This document shows, piece after piece, positions 31,322 through 39,933 of a DNA stretch of 64,000 nt. The stretch's first letter is position 1. Each line of letters starts with the position of its first letter. The DNA lies in assembly GCF_014930365.1 (NCBI RefSeq), contig NZ_JABXWI010000008.1, forward strand, positions 372,001-436,000. The letters run 5' to 3'. The stretch is from Streptomyces caniscabiei. Its GTDB lineage: Bacteria > Actinomycetota > Actinomycetes > Streptomycetales > Streptomycetaceae. Both the position numbers and the translations under genes were made by a program. Below the pieces are notes generated by a model. That model did no database searches, was not told where the DNA came from, and was given only the letters and a program-made list of their open reading frames with translations.

Positions 31322-32487
31322 CCGGCGTCCCGGCGCGGCGCAAGGGCCGCGCGTGGCGGGCGGCGGTCGGTCCGGTCGCCCTGGCCGTCGCGGCCGCGAT
31401 GCTGAGCGGCTGCGGCGCGGAGGGCGGCGACGACAGTGCCTCCGGCGACCGTGAGGCGCGGTACAGGCGCGTCATCGAGGATCCCCACCCGAGCCCCGCC
31501 GACGTGATCGAGGCGGCCGGGGCTCCTTCCGGCGTGGTGGGCGCGGACGACGGCTCGCTGCTGCTGACGTACGACGCCACCAACGTCGAGGACGACGAGG
31601 GCCCGGCCGCGACCGCCTGGCGCATCGTCGGACCCGACGGCCGCACGGTCGCCGAGCACGCGGAACACGCCGACGCCGAGGACGTGCGACCCGCGTTCCG
31701 GGGGGTGAGCGGCGGCTTCGTACAGGTGCCGGGGGACCGGGGGGCGTTCCTCCTCGACGTCCGGGGCGAGCGGCACGACGTCACCGTCACCGACACGCCG
31801 TCGCGGCCCCGCTCCGGCGACGTCCTGCTCTCCGAGCGGGAGCCGGCCCTCGTCTACCGCCCTGCCACACGCACCGCGGCACCTCCGGCCGGACTGCCGG
31901 AGGAGGCCGTCGACTTCGCCGTGGACGAGCGGGGCACGGTCTGGAGCGTGGAACAGGCGCTGTCCGGGGAGCCGTACCGCGTCGTGTGGCAGCGTGACGG
32001 CCGCACCCTCGGCTCCGAGCCCGTGCCGAAGGCGTACGGAGCCGCCGACCTCGCCGCGCGGGGCGACACCGCGGCCGTCGCCCTGGACCTGGACGAGGGC
32101 GTGCGCGGCCTGCTGGTCACGTCGGACGGCGGCGCGCACTGGCGCACCGTCCTCGCGGGCGGCATCCCCTGGAAAGAGCTGACGGGACTGTTCGTCCTGG
32201 AGGTACTCGCGGACGGACGGCTGCTCGTCGGCGAGGAGGGCGGCCGTTACTGGCTCGCGGACGACCCCGCCAACAGCGCCTTCCACGAACTGACGACCCC
32301 GGCGACGTTCACGTCGTTCACCGTCGGGGGCACCACCCTCTACGGCATCGTGGACGCGACGACGGCGACGTACGACCTGGTGCGGGACGAGGGGCTGTGG
32401 ATCTCCGACGACGGCGGACGTGCATGGCGGCGCGCCGCGGGGTTTGGAACTGCTGGCGTTGGAGTGCGTTCAAGAGTGTTCTGGTGA
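31318..32487 (+). CDS. Lipoprotein with BNR-like repeats, probably 3'-truncated
   Basis: This protein is predicted as 389 residues. It has a signal peptide and lipobox at MLSGC (Cys about 32). A beta-propeller-like body contains BNR/Asp-box-type motifs (VTSDGGAHWRTV and ISDDGGRAWRRAA). After the last motif, near base 32443, base composition changes and the final residues (GFGTAGVGVRSRVFW) look foreign. The most likely explanation is that the TnpB-type element at about 32444-34300 has replaced or interrupted the native 3' end. Whether the truncated protein still folds is unknown. Confidence 0.65.
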   Translation: MTGVPARRKGRAWRAAVGPVALAVAAAMLSGCGAEGGDDSASGDREARYRRVIEDPHPSPADVIEAAGAPSGVVGADDGSLLLTYDATNVEDDEGPAATAWRIVGPDGRTVAEHAEHADAEDVRPAFRGVSGGFVQVPGDRGAFLLDVRGERHDVTVTDTPSRPRSGDVLLSEREPALVYRPATRTAAPPAGLPEEAVDFAVDERGTVWSVEQALSGEPYRVVWQRDGRTLGSEPVPKAYGAADLAARGDTAAVALDLDEGVRGLLVTSDGGAHWRTVLAGGIPWKELTGLFVLEVLADGRLLVGEEGGRYWLADDPANSAFHELTTPATFTSFTVGGTTLYGIVDATTATYDLVRDEGLWISDDGGRAWRRAAGFGTAGVGVRSRVFW

Positions 32488-32658
32488 GCGGGGGTGAGTG
32501 TGGATGACCTGGGTGTCGGGCCGCGCTCCTGGCTTGTGATGCCGGTTTTCGGCGACGAACTGACGTTCTCTCATCGAATGCGTGACCTTCATGGGTGGTG
32601 CTCGTTTCTCAGGGCGACGGGTTATTGGAGTCGAGTCGAGTCGGGCGGGGGTGGCGGG

Positions 32659-34290
32659 GTGGGTGAGGTGCGGAGCATCGCGGCGCCGTTCGTCACGTCC
32701 GGCCCGTCCGGTGTGGCCGTGCGGACCCGCCTCAAGCAGTTGACGCCGGGCGATGAGAAGGTGCTGCGTCTGGTGGGCGGGCATCTGGGGTCGCTGGCTT
32801 CGAAGGACCTCAAGGCGCGCTGCCGGGACGGCCTGGAGCACTCCGGGAAGGCGTGGGCGGTCCGCAAGCGGGAGCTGACACCCGCCTCGTCATCACGCTG
32901 GGCGGGCAGCATCACCAAGGCCACGCACGACCAGTGGGCACTGGCCCGCCGCTGCCAGTCGGCGCACATCCAGAACCTGGAAGCCGGCATCCGCACCATC
33001 GAAACCCGGCTGTCCCTGCCGGTCGGGCAGAAGGGGACGCGGAAGGCGCCGGGAGGTTACCGGTCGCGGCGGGAGTGGCACGCGAAGGCGCGGCGACTGC
33101 GGGTGCTGCAGGACCGGCTGATCGCCGCGCGGGCCGACCGCGAGGCCGGGATCGTGCACGTGGTGCGCGGTGGTAAGCGGCTGGCCCGTGCCCGTCACCA
33201 CCTGGAGGCGGCCGGGCTGACGGAGTCCGCGTGGCGTGTGCGGTGGGAGGCGGAGCGCTGGTTCTGCCAGGCCGACGGGGAGTCCGGCAAGCGCCACGGC
33301 AACGAGACCATCCGCGTCAGCCCCGACGGCGAGGTGAGCATCAAACTGCCCACGCCGCTCGTGTATCTGGCGAACGCCCCGCACGGACGGTACGTCCTCA
33401 CCGGCCAGATCGCGTTCGCGCACCGGGGCGGTGACTGGGCGGACCGCGTCGAAGCCGACCGGGCGATCGCCTACCGCATCCATCTGGATACGGGCCGGGG
33501 CCGCTGGTATGTGACCGCGTCCTGGCAGATCCCGCCCACTCCGACCGTTCCGATCGAGGCGGCGCTCGCGCACGGGGTGATCGGCGTCGACATGAACGCC
33601 GACCACCTCGCCGCCTGGCACCTGGACACCCACGGCAACCCCACCGGCAGCCCGCGCCGCTTCTCCTACGACCTGACCGGCACCGCCCAGCATCGTGACG
33701 CGCAGGTCCGCCACGCCCTCACCCGTCTCCTGCACTGGGCCCGCACCTGTGGCGTGACGGCGATCGCGGTCGAGGACCTGGACTTCACCGCCGAGAAGAC
33801 CCGGGAGAAACACGGCCGCCGCACACGCTTCCGCCGGCTGATCTCCGGCATGCCCACCGGCCGGCTTCGCGCCCGGCTGGCCTCGATGGCCGACGCCACG
33901 GGGATCGCCGTCATCGCGGTCGACCCGGCCTACACCAGCCGCTGGGGTGCCCAGCACTGGCAGAAGCCCCTCACCACGACAACCCGTAAGACGACTCGCC
34001 ACGAGGCTGCCGCCGTGGCGATCGGAAGGCGCGCCCAGCAGCACCCGGTCCGGCGACGGACGGCACCGCCCCCACACGACCGGAGTGATCGTGCGGGGCA
34101 TCGGACCGTCCAGGCCCGACCATGCGTTGCCGGGCGTGAGGAAACCCGCCCCCGCATTCCCGGACCACGGACACGATCCGTGCCGCCCGGACGTGGAGCG
34201 AACGCGGGCAACCAGAACGCCCAACACCGTCCGGGGCGTTCGACTGAGCATGGGTTCTGGCAACAGGACTCACTCCCGCTCAGTCTGTAG
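32659..34290 (+). CDS. TnpB-related RNA-guided nuclease-like protein
   Basis: This protein is 543 residues from a GTG at 32659; a GTG at 32494 would extend it to 598. It carries RuvC-like motifs: RuvC-I in GVIGVDMNADHLAAWHL, RuvC-II in TAIAVEDLDF, and a RuvC-III-like segment TTRHEAAAVAIGRRAQ. The usual C4 zinc finger between II and III is missing. The expected third Asp (TRHD in relatives as I recall) is Glu here. The N-terminal half is rich in basic helices. The last 80 residues (from RRRTAPPPHDRSD) are low-complexity Arg/Pro and overlap RNA-like hairpins, so they may not be selected as protein. TnpB proteins cut DNA guided by a 3' RNA. Confidence 0.75.
   Translation: MGEVRSIAAPFVTSGPSGVAVRTRLKQLTPGDEKVLRLVGGHLGSLASKDLKARCRDGLEHSGKAWAVRKRELTPASSSRWAGSITKATHDQWALARRCQSAHIQNLEAGIRTIETRLSLPVGQKGTRKAPGGYRSRREWHAKARRLRVLQDRLIAARADREAGIVHVVRGGKRLARARHHLEAAGLTESAWRVRWEAERWFCQADGESGKRHGNETIRVSPDGEVSIKLPTPLVYLANAPHGRYVLTGQIAFAHRGGDWADRVEADRAIAYRIHLDTGRGRWYVTASWQIPPTPTVPIEAALAHGVIGVDMNADHLAAWHLDTHGNPTGSPRRFSYDLTGTAQHRDAQVRHALTRLLHWARTCGVTAIAVEDLDFTAEKTREKHGRRTRFRRLISGMPTGRLRARLASMADATGIAVIAVDPAYTSRWGAQHWQKPLTTTTRKTTRHEAAAVAIGRRAQQHPVRRRTAPPPHDRSDRAGHRTVQARPCVAGREETRPRIPGPRTRSVPPGRGANAGNQNAQHRPGRSTEHGFWQQDSLPLSL
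34215..34290 (+). ncRNA. Putative guide (omega/re) RNA scaffold at the element's right end
   Basis: Two adjacent perfect inverted repeats lie in the last 76 bases of the tnpB-like gene: GAACGCCC (34215-34222) with GGGCGTTC (34234-34241), and GACTGAGC (34242-34249) with GCTCAGTC (34278-34285). A competing pair CCAGAAC (34212-34218)/GTTCTGG (34254-34260) is also present. In TnpB systems the guide RNA scaffold overlaps the 3' end of the gene and the guide follows the right end. Here the guide would start near 34286-34300. Confidence 0.4.
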
Positions 34291-34395
34291 GAACGGTAGA
34301 GGCACCGCGACACCGGGCGGTCCAGCCCCCACCGAAGGCGCCAGGCGCCCGCACCGAGAGAGCCGGGCACCCTCTACCGAGAGAAAGCCGAGGCC

Positions 34396-35595
34396 ATGGC
34401 CATCGACCTGACCGCCCTGCGGGCCCACTTCCCGTCCCTCGACACCGGGCTCGCCTTCTTCGACGGTCCGGGCGGGACCCAGACACCCCGCCCGGTCGCC
34501 GACGCCGTCGCCGCGACCCTGACCGGCCCCCTGTCGAACCGGGGGACCGTCAGCCCCTCCGAGGCCAACGCCGAGCGCGCCGTCGCGGAGTTCCGCTCCG
34601 CCTACGCCGACCTCCTGCACGTGCCCGCCGAGGGCGTCGTCCACGGGCGCAGCGCCACGCAGTTGACGTACGACTTCTCCCGCCACCTGGCCAAGAGCTG
34701 GCACCCGGGCGACGAGATCGTCCTCAGCCGCCTCGACCACGACGCCAACGTCCGCCCCTGGATCCAGGCCGCCGAACGGGCCGGGGTCACGGTCCGCTGG
34801 ATCGGGATCGACCCGAGGACCACGGAGCTCGACCTCGACTCCTACGAGCGGGCCCTGACGCCCCGGACCCGGCTCGTCGCGGTCACGGCGGCCTCGAACG
34901 TGCTGGGCACCAAGCCGCCCGTCCGGCACATCGCCGACCGCGCGCACGACGTCGGCGCCCTGCTGTACGTGGACGGTGTCCACTACGCCGCGCACCACCT
35001 CGTGGACGTCCCCGCCCTCGGGGCCGACCTGTTCGTATGCTCGCCGTACAAGTTCCTCGGGCCGCACTGCGCGGTCCTCGCGGCGGCACCCGAGCTGCTC
35101 GAAACCCTGCGACCGGACAAGCTCCTGCCGTCCCCCGACACGGTGCCGGAGCGCTTCGAGTTCGGCACCCTGCCGTACGAGATCCTGGCGGGCGCCACCG
35201 CCGCCGTCGACTTCCTCGCAGCGCTGGACCCGGGCACGGGCAGCTCACGCCGGGAGCGCCTCACCCGTTCCCTGGACTCCCTGCACGCGCACGAACTGAC
35301 GCTGCGCGCACGGATGCTGGCAGGGCTGGAGGATCTGGGCGACGCCGTCACCCTGCACTCGAAGGCCCCCGACCGCACGGCGACCCTCCTGATGACCCTC
35401 GAAGGACGCGACGCCCGCGAGGCCCAGGCGCATCTGGCCGCGCGCGGCGTGGTGGCACCGGCCGGATCGTTCTACGCCTACGAGCCCTTCACCGCGCTCG
35501 GACTCGACGCCCCCGCCCTGCGCGCGGGCCTCGCCCCCTACAACACCACCGACGACGTGGACCGCTTCCTGAGCGGGCTCGCCGCCTTCCTCTGA
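34396..35595 (+). CDS. Cysteine desulfurase-like class V aminotransferase
   Basis: This 399-residue PLP enzyme begins with FPSLDTGLAFFDGPGGTQTPRPV. It shows the expected pieces: HGRSATQLTYDFSRHLAKSW, LDHDANVRPW, VDGVHYAAHHLVD (PLP Asp and His) and SPYKFLGPH, where Lys should form the Schiff base. This subgroup of cysteine-desulfurase-like proteins often lacks the active Cys loop of true NifS/IscS enzymes, and none is obvious here. The substrate is therefore uncertain. AGAGAAAGCC precedes the ATG at 34396. Confidence 0.85.
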   Translation: MAIDLTALRAHFPSLDTGLAFFDGPGGTQTPRPVADAVAATLTGPLSNRGTVSPSEANAERAVAEFRSAYADLLHVPAEGVVHGRSATQLTYDFSRHLAKSWHPGDEIVLSRLDHDANVRPWIQAAERAGVTVRWIGIDPRTTELDLDSYERALTPRTRLVAVTAASNVLGTKPPVRHIADRAHDVGALLYVDGVHYAAHHLVDVPALGADLFVCSPYKFLGPHCAVLAAAPELLETLRPDKLLPSPDTVPERFEFGTLPYEILAGATAAVDFLAALDPGTGSSRRERLTRSLDSLHAHELTLRARMLAGLEDLGDAVTLHSKAPDRTATLLMTLEGRDAREAQAHLAARGVVAPAGSFYAYEPFTALGLDAPALRAGLAPYNTTDDVDRFLSGLAAFL

Positions 35596-35650
35596 CCGCG
35601 CGATCCGGGCCGACCGCCCGGCGCGCCGCCCGCGAGGGGACGAGCCCGTG

Positions 35651-36094
35651 TCACTGGGCGTCCACGCTCGTCCTGAGCATGGACGCCGTGCTCCTCAGGT
35701 GCCGCAGACCGTCGCCCGTGATCTCCATGACGCCCTGTGAGGCCAGGGCGTCGTCCTGCGCGTCCACCCCCGCGACGCAGTCCGGGATGCCGCGCTTGAA
35801 ACTCGCGAGGGCGTCCGCCCAGGTCTCCTGGATGTCGTCGTCCGGGATGGACTCGAACTCCTCGGCCTCGGCGACATGCTTCCGCAGGCTCTCGCAGGCC
35901 TCCCCCAGGACCACGCTCGGCGACATCCTCGCCCGGTTGACGTCGGACACGTCGTCGACGAGGTTCTGTATCCGGGTCTCGCCGCCGGCGCCCCACCACT
36001 CCGCGGGATCCTCCGAGGTCGAGCCGCACCCGGTGAGCAGCACCGCCGCGGCGGACAGGCCGGTGATCGTGAGGACACGGGCACCCGCACGCAT
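35651..36094 (-). CDS. Small lipoprotein, function unknown
   Basis: This 147-residue protein has a signal peptide with lipobox at LLTGC (Cys about 23). A helical mature region follows with two Cys (GEACESL and IPDCVAG) that may pair. It is acidic, with EFESIPDDDIQETW and DVDAQDDAL-type stretches. CAGGGAGACC precedes the ATG. No family is recognised. It is transcribed away from the prenyltransferase gene. Confidence 0.7.
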   Translation of the reverse strand: MRAGARVLTITGLSAAAVLLTGCGSTSEDPAEWWGAGGETRIQNLVDDVSDVNRARMSPSVVLGEACESLRKHVAEAEEFESIPDDDIQETWADALASFKRGIPDCVAGVDAQDDALASQGVMEITGDGLRHLRSTASMLRTSVDAQ

Positions 36095-36474
36095 GTGGTC
36101 TCCCTGGTTCGTCGAGGCGATGGCGGGTCCAGTCTGTTCGGCGCGCGCACCGGGCGCGTCCGTGAAACTACGGCAATCCGCCTACGTAGTCTCGAACTGG
36201 TCGACGACGACGAGGAGTTCGCCGGCCGGATGCGGCGAGCCGGCCAGGATCCGGCGTGCGAGGCCTTCCCCCAGTGGCACCTGAGACGCATCTCCCCCTG
36301 CGCCGTTCGGGATTGTTCACCATGCGTTTGTTCAGCGCCGGCCCGCCGACCGTGAACAACGCGGGACGGCTACAAACGGTGCGTCGGCTCCCGCACCGGC
36401 CCCGTACCGAGAAGCCCGGTCCAGCCCGCGGAGCGGCTCGCCACCACACCACCGCTCCAGCTCCAGGAGGACAC
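36095..36474. promoter_or_regulatory. 380-bp divergent gap with TTGTTCA boxes
   Basis: This region separates the lipoprotein and the prenyltransferase. TTGTTCA occurs at 36313-36319 and 36328-36334, and its inverse TGAACAA at 36353-36359, which makes an operator-like array 116-160 bases before the prenyltransferase ATG. No convincing gene is seen in the rest, although a short open stretch around 36195-36300 is protein-like in composition. Confidence 0.45.
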
Positions 36475-37677
36475 ATGAACGCCTACACACGGCACCGCGC
36501 CCCCGGGCCGGGCGGAAGCGCGGCGACCCCGCCCCCGCTCGCGGCCCCCGACCCGTCCGAGAGGACCGAGCACCGCCACGCCCCGGACCTCCTGGGGCAC
36601 TACGTCGCCGGTCAGCTGGGACGGCTGTGCGAGGTCGTCGGCATCGACGCGCGGCAGCGGACCACGCACCAGCGGGTGCTGTCCGAACTGCTGGGCCCGG
36701 CCGCCGCGCTGCCCATGGGCGGCCCGCCGCCGTCGCCCTCCTTCGTCTCGGACGACCACTCGCCGGTGGAGTTCTCCCTGACCTTCCCGGCCGGCGCCGC
36801 CCCCGTCCTGCGGGTGCTGGTCGACCCGGGCTCCGCCGCCCGGTCGCTGCGGGACAACGCCCGCACGTCATGGGCGGCGGTGGGACGACTGGCGGCCCAA
36901 GAGGGGTTCGGGCCGGACGAACTGGCCCGCCTGAGCGACCTCTTCCTCCCACCGGCGCCCCACGGGCCGCTGACCCTGTGGTGCGCCCTCGAACTCCGCC
37001 CGGCCGCACCCCCGGGCGTCAAGCTGTACCTGAACCCGGGCGCCCGGGGCGCCGAGCGCGGCATGGAGACCGTCACCGAGGCCATGTCGAGGCTCGGCCA
37101 CGCCCGGGCCTTCGAACCCGTCCGGCGCCACGTGGCCGCCCGCTCGCCGGAGCGGGCCGGGTTCATGTTCTTCGCCCTGGACGTGGGCCCGTGGACCGAG
37201 CCGCGCGTGAAGGTCTACGTCGTCCACCCCGGCGCCACGGCCGCCGACGCGGCCGACGCCGTCCGTCCGGTGCCCGGAGCCTGCCCGGAACGGGTCGCGG
37301 ACCTGTGCCGCCTCGTCGCCGGGGAGGGCCCCTACGACCGGCTCCCGCTCGTCTCCTGCTACTCGTTCACCGGCGCGGACACCCACCACCCGACCGGCCA
37401 CGCCCTGCACGTCCCCGTCCGGGCCTACGTCCGCGACGACCGGGTGGCCCGCGACCGTGCCGTACGGCTCCTGCGGCAGTACGGCGTGGGAGCCGAGCCG
37501 CTCGACCGGGCCCTCGCCGCGCTCACCGCCCGCCCCCTGACCGCCGGCGTCGGCCTCATCTCCTATCTGAGCCTGGTCCAGGCCGGTCGGCAGGCACCCC
37601 GGATCACCACCTACTTCTCCTCCGAGGCCTACCGCGTCCTCCCCCCACGGCAGGACACCGCACCGCGGAGCGGCTGA
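36475..37677 (+). CDS. DMATS-type indole prenyltransferase (ABBA fold)
   Basis: This 400-residue protein matches bacterial dimethylallyltryptophan synthases. Signature stretches are VEFSLTFPAGAAPVLRVLVD, PGVKLYLNPGARG, FFALDVGPWTEPRVKVYVV, VPVRAYVRDD and SYLSLVQAGRQAPRITTYFSSEAY. These enzymes transfer dimethylallyl from DMAPP to the indole ring of tryptophan or related compounds, without the DDxxD motif. CCAGGAGGACAC precedes the ATG. It is followed after 50 bases by a tryptophanase-like gene. That pairing is known from Streptomyces loci for 6-dimethylallylindole compounds (IptA/tryptophanase). The ring position modified cannot be read from sequence. Confidence 0.88.
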   Translation: MNAYTRHRAPGPGGSAATPPPLAAPDPSERTEHRHAPDLLGHYVAGQLGRLCEVVGIDARQRTTHQRVLSELLGPAAALPMGGPPPSPSFVSDDHSPVEFSLTFPAGAAPVLRVLVDPGSAARSLRDNARTSWAAVGRLAAQEGFGPDELARLSDLFLPPAPHGPLTLWCALELRPAAPPGVKLYLNPGARGAERGMETVTEAMSRLGHARAFEPVRRHVAARSPERAGFMFFALDVGPWTEPRVKVYVVHPGATAADAADAVRPVPGACPERVADLCRLVAGEGPYDRLPLVSCYSFTGADTHHPTGHALHVPVRAYVRDDRVARDRAVRLLRQYGVGAEPLDRALAALTARPLTAGVGLISYLSLVQAGRQAPRITTYFSSEAYRVLPPRQDTAPRSG

Positions 37678-37727
37678 GCACCGACCCACCCATCCGTTCC
37701 GGCGCACATCCGAAGGGAAGACCGACC

Positions 37728-39167
37728 GTGGAACCGTACCGAATCAAGGTCGTCGAGCCGATCCCCGTCACCACCCGCGCACAGCGTCAGGCCGCCCTCG
37801 TCCGCGTCCACTACAACCTCTTCGACCTGCGGGCCGACGAGGTGACCGTCGACCTGCTCACCGACTCGGGCACCGGCGCCCTGTCCGCCGCCCAGCTCTC
37901 CGCAGCCATGGACGGCGACGAGTCCTACGCGGGCTCCCGCTCCTTCCACCGCTTCCACGACACCGTCCGGGAACTCACCGGATACCCGCACATCCTGCCG
38001 GTGCACCAGGGCCGCGCGGCCGAACGTCTCCTGACCTCCACGCTCCTCGGGCCCGGCAAAATCTTCCTGAGCAACACGCACTTCGACACCCTGAGGGCCA
38101 ACGTCGCGCTGGCCGGGGGAGAGGCGTGGGACCTGCCCTGCCCCGAGGCCGCGGACCTGGACAGCCCCGAGCCGTTCAAGGGAAACATCGACACCACCCG
38201 CCTCAAGGCCGTCCTGGAAGGACCCGACGGTGGCCGCGTCGCCGCGGTGATCATGACGCTCACCAACAACGGCGGCGGGGGCCAGCCGGTGTCCATGGCC
38301 AACCTGAGCCTGACCTCCGCGCTCTGCCGTGAGCACGGCGTGCCCCTGATCCTGGACGCGGCGCGCTTCGCGGAGAACGCCTGGCTGGTCACGCGGCGCG
38401 AGCCCGGCCACCGCGACCGCAGCCCCCGCCAGGTCGCCGAGGAGGCCTTCCGGCTCGCCGACGGCTGCACGATGAGCGCGAAGAAGGACGGCATCGCCCA
38501 CATCGGCGGCTTCCTGGGCCTCCACGACAGCGAACTGGCCCGGCGCTGCGAGTTGCTGCTCATCGCCACCGAGGGATTCCCGACCTACGGCGGACTGGCG
38601 GGCCGCGACCTGGACATGGTCGCCCAGGGGCTGCGCGAGGTCACCGATCCGGGGTATCTCCGCGCCCGGGCCGAGGACACCGCCTATCTGGCGGACGCCG
38701 TGCGGTCGGCCGGCGTCGACATCGTCGAGCCGCCCGGGCTGCACGCGCTCTACCTCAACGCCGGCCGTCTGCTGCCGCACATCCCGCCGCACCGGTTCCC
38801 CGGCCAGGCGCTGGCCTGCCAGCTGTACCTGGAGGGCGGGATCCGGTCCGTGGAACTCGGCTCCCTGTACCTGGGCACCGAGAACGAGGACGGCACCCCC
38901 CTCACCAGCGCCCCGTACGAACTGCTGCGGCTGGCCGTCCCCCGCAGGACCTACACCCGCGGCCACTTCGACCACATCGGCCGGACGCTGGCCCGCACGG
39001 TCCAGGGCGCCCACCTCGTCCCCGGCCTCCGCATCACCGAACAGCCCGCCTTCCTGCGCCAGTTCCGCTCCAAACTCGCGCCGGTCCGTGTTGCCGGACC
39101 GGGTGACGGCGAGGTCGTCGGCCTTCCCCGCCGCGGCGTCGACGCGGCGAGGAGCCAAGGGGGTTGA
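37728..39167 (+). CDS. Tryptophanase / tyrosine phenol-lyase family beta-eliminating lyase
   Basis: This 479-residue PLP enzyme has family motifs: LTDSGTGALSAAQLSAAMDGDESYAGSRSF, HQGRAAE, FLSNTHFDTLRANV, LTNNGGGGQPVS, DAARFAENAW and MSAKKDG with the PLP-binding Lys. Tryptophanases release indole, pyruvate and ammonia from tryptophan. Next to a DMATS enzyme, the likely substrate is prenyl-tryptophan, yielding a prenylated indole. The start is GTG at 37728 with GAAGGGA at 37712-37718. The C-terminal 30 residues beyond FRSKLAPVRV are non-conserved. Confidence 0.9.
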   Translation: MEPYRIKVVEPIPVTTRAQRQAALVRVHYNLFDLRADEVTVDLLTDSGTGALSAAQLSAAMDGDESYAGSRSFHRFHDTVRELTGYPHILPVHQGRAAERLLTSTLLGPGKIFLSNTHFDTLRANVALAGGEAWDLPCPEAADLDSPEPFKGNIDTTRLKAVLEGPDGGRVAAVIMTLTNNGGGGQPVSMANLSLTSALCREHGVPLILDAARFAENAWLVTRREPGHRDRSPRQVAEEAFRLADGCTMSAKKDGIAHIGGFLGLHDSELARRCELLLIATEGFPTYGGLAGRDLDMVAQGLREVTDPGYLRARAEDTAYLADAVRSAGVDIVEPPGLHALYLNAGRLLPHIPPHRFPGQALACQLYLEGGIRSVELGSLYLGTENEDGTPLTSAPYELLRLAVPRRTYTRGHFDHIGRTLARTVQGAHLVPGLRITEQPAFLRQFRSKLAPVRVAGPGDGEVVGLPRRGVDAARSQGG

Positions 39168-39184
39168 GGTTCCACCGGGGCCTC
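39166..39184 (+). terminator. GU-rich hairpin after the tryptophanase gene
   Basis: GAGGTTCC (39166-39173) can pair with GGGGCCTC (39177-39184) using two GU pairs over a 3-base loop, starting at the stop codon. It is a modest terminator candidate that could separate the methyltransferase transcript. Confidence 0.35.
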
Positions 39185-39263
39185 CACCGTTAAGATCCAG
39201 TCGGCTCGGGAGCGGCACCGGGGCCGTGTCCGCAGGGTGGGCTGACCGGAGGGTGTGCTGAAC

Positions 39264-39893
39264 ATGACCGGAGATCGGGACCGCTGGGCCGAGCTGACCG
39301 GCGGGCAGGCCGGGGAGGAGTACGCCCGGCGGTTCGCGCGACTCGCCGCGTCGGGCCAGGACGTCCACGGCGAGGCCCACTTCTGCGCGGCGCTGCTCGC
39401 GCGGCCCGCCGCCCGTGTGCTCGACGCCGGCTGCGGCACCGGCCGGATCGCGATCCGGCTCGCCGAACTGGGGCACTCCTGCACCGGAGTGGACATCGAC
39501 CCCTCGATGCTCGCCGTCGCCCGCCGGGAGGCCCCCGCGCAGGAGTGGCTCCTCGGCGACCTGGCCCGGCTGGACACCCTCGGCCTCGAACCGGGCTACG
39601 ACCTGACGATCGCCGCCGGGAACGTCATCCCGCTGCTCGCCCCCGGCACCGAGGCGGCGGTCGTCCGGCAGCTGGCCGCCGTACTGCGCCCCGGCGGGCT
39701 CCTGGTCACCGGCATGGGCCTGGACGCGGCCCATCTGCCGCTGCCGGAACCGACGGTGACCCTCACGGAGTTCGACCACTGGTGCGGCCAGGCCGGACTG
39801 ACGCTGCGTCAGCGCTACTCCACCTGGAGCGGCGACCCCTACGAGGACGGTTGTGGCTACGCCGTCAGCGTGCACGCCCGCCCCGCCGCCTGA
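39264..39893 (+). CDS. Class I SAM-dependent methyltransferase
   Basis: This 209-residue protein has the SAM-binding motif ARVLDAGCGTGRIAIRLAE, the acidic post-II residue in CTGVDIDPSMLAVARRE, and LRPGGLLVTGMGLDAA as motif IV. The C-terminal beta region (TLTEFDHWCGQAGLTLRQRYSTW) is typical of small-molecule or general methyltransferases. ATG at 39264 with GGAGGG at 39248-39253 is preferred to GTG at 39255. It may tailor the prenylated indole made by the two preceding genes, or be independent. Confidence 0.82.
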   Translation: MTGDRDRWAELTGGQAGEEYARRFARLAASGQDVHGEAHFCAALLARPAARVLDAGCGTGRIAIRLAELGHSCTGVDIDPSMLAVARREAPAQEWLLGDLARLDTLGLEPGYDLTIAAGNVIPLLAPGTEAAVVRQLAAVLRPGGLLVTGMGLDAAHLPLPEPTVTLTEFDHWCGQAGLTLRQRYSTWSGDPYEDGCGYAVSVHARPAA

Positions 39894-39933
39894 GCGGCCG
39901 GGGCGGGGCGCCGGCACGGGGTGCGGGGCAGCC

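Larger units (their letters stand above)
32444..34300 (+). mobile_element. TnpB-only IS200/IS605-type element (approximate ends)
   Basis: The element contains a TnpB-related gene, a lower-GC non-coding left part (about 32444-32658) with a short GAGTC direct repeat near 32630, and nested hairpins at the right end (34215-34285). No TnpA (Y1 transposase) gene lies nearby, so it is non-autonomous. The left boundary is placed where the lipoprotein frame loses its character. Exact ends cannot be fixed without an empty site. Confidence 0.6.

Noticed and set aside
32494..32658. N-terminal extension of the TnpB-like protein from GTG 32494
   Set aside because: The stretch has lower GC content and no conserved-looking residues; kept only as an alternative start.
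36195..36355. Possible short gene upstream of the prenyltransferase
   Set aside because: A protein-like stretch is visible but there is no good start or ribosome-binding site.
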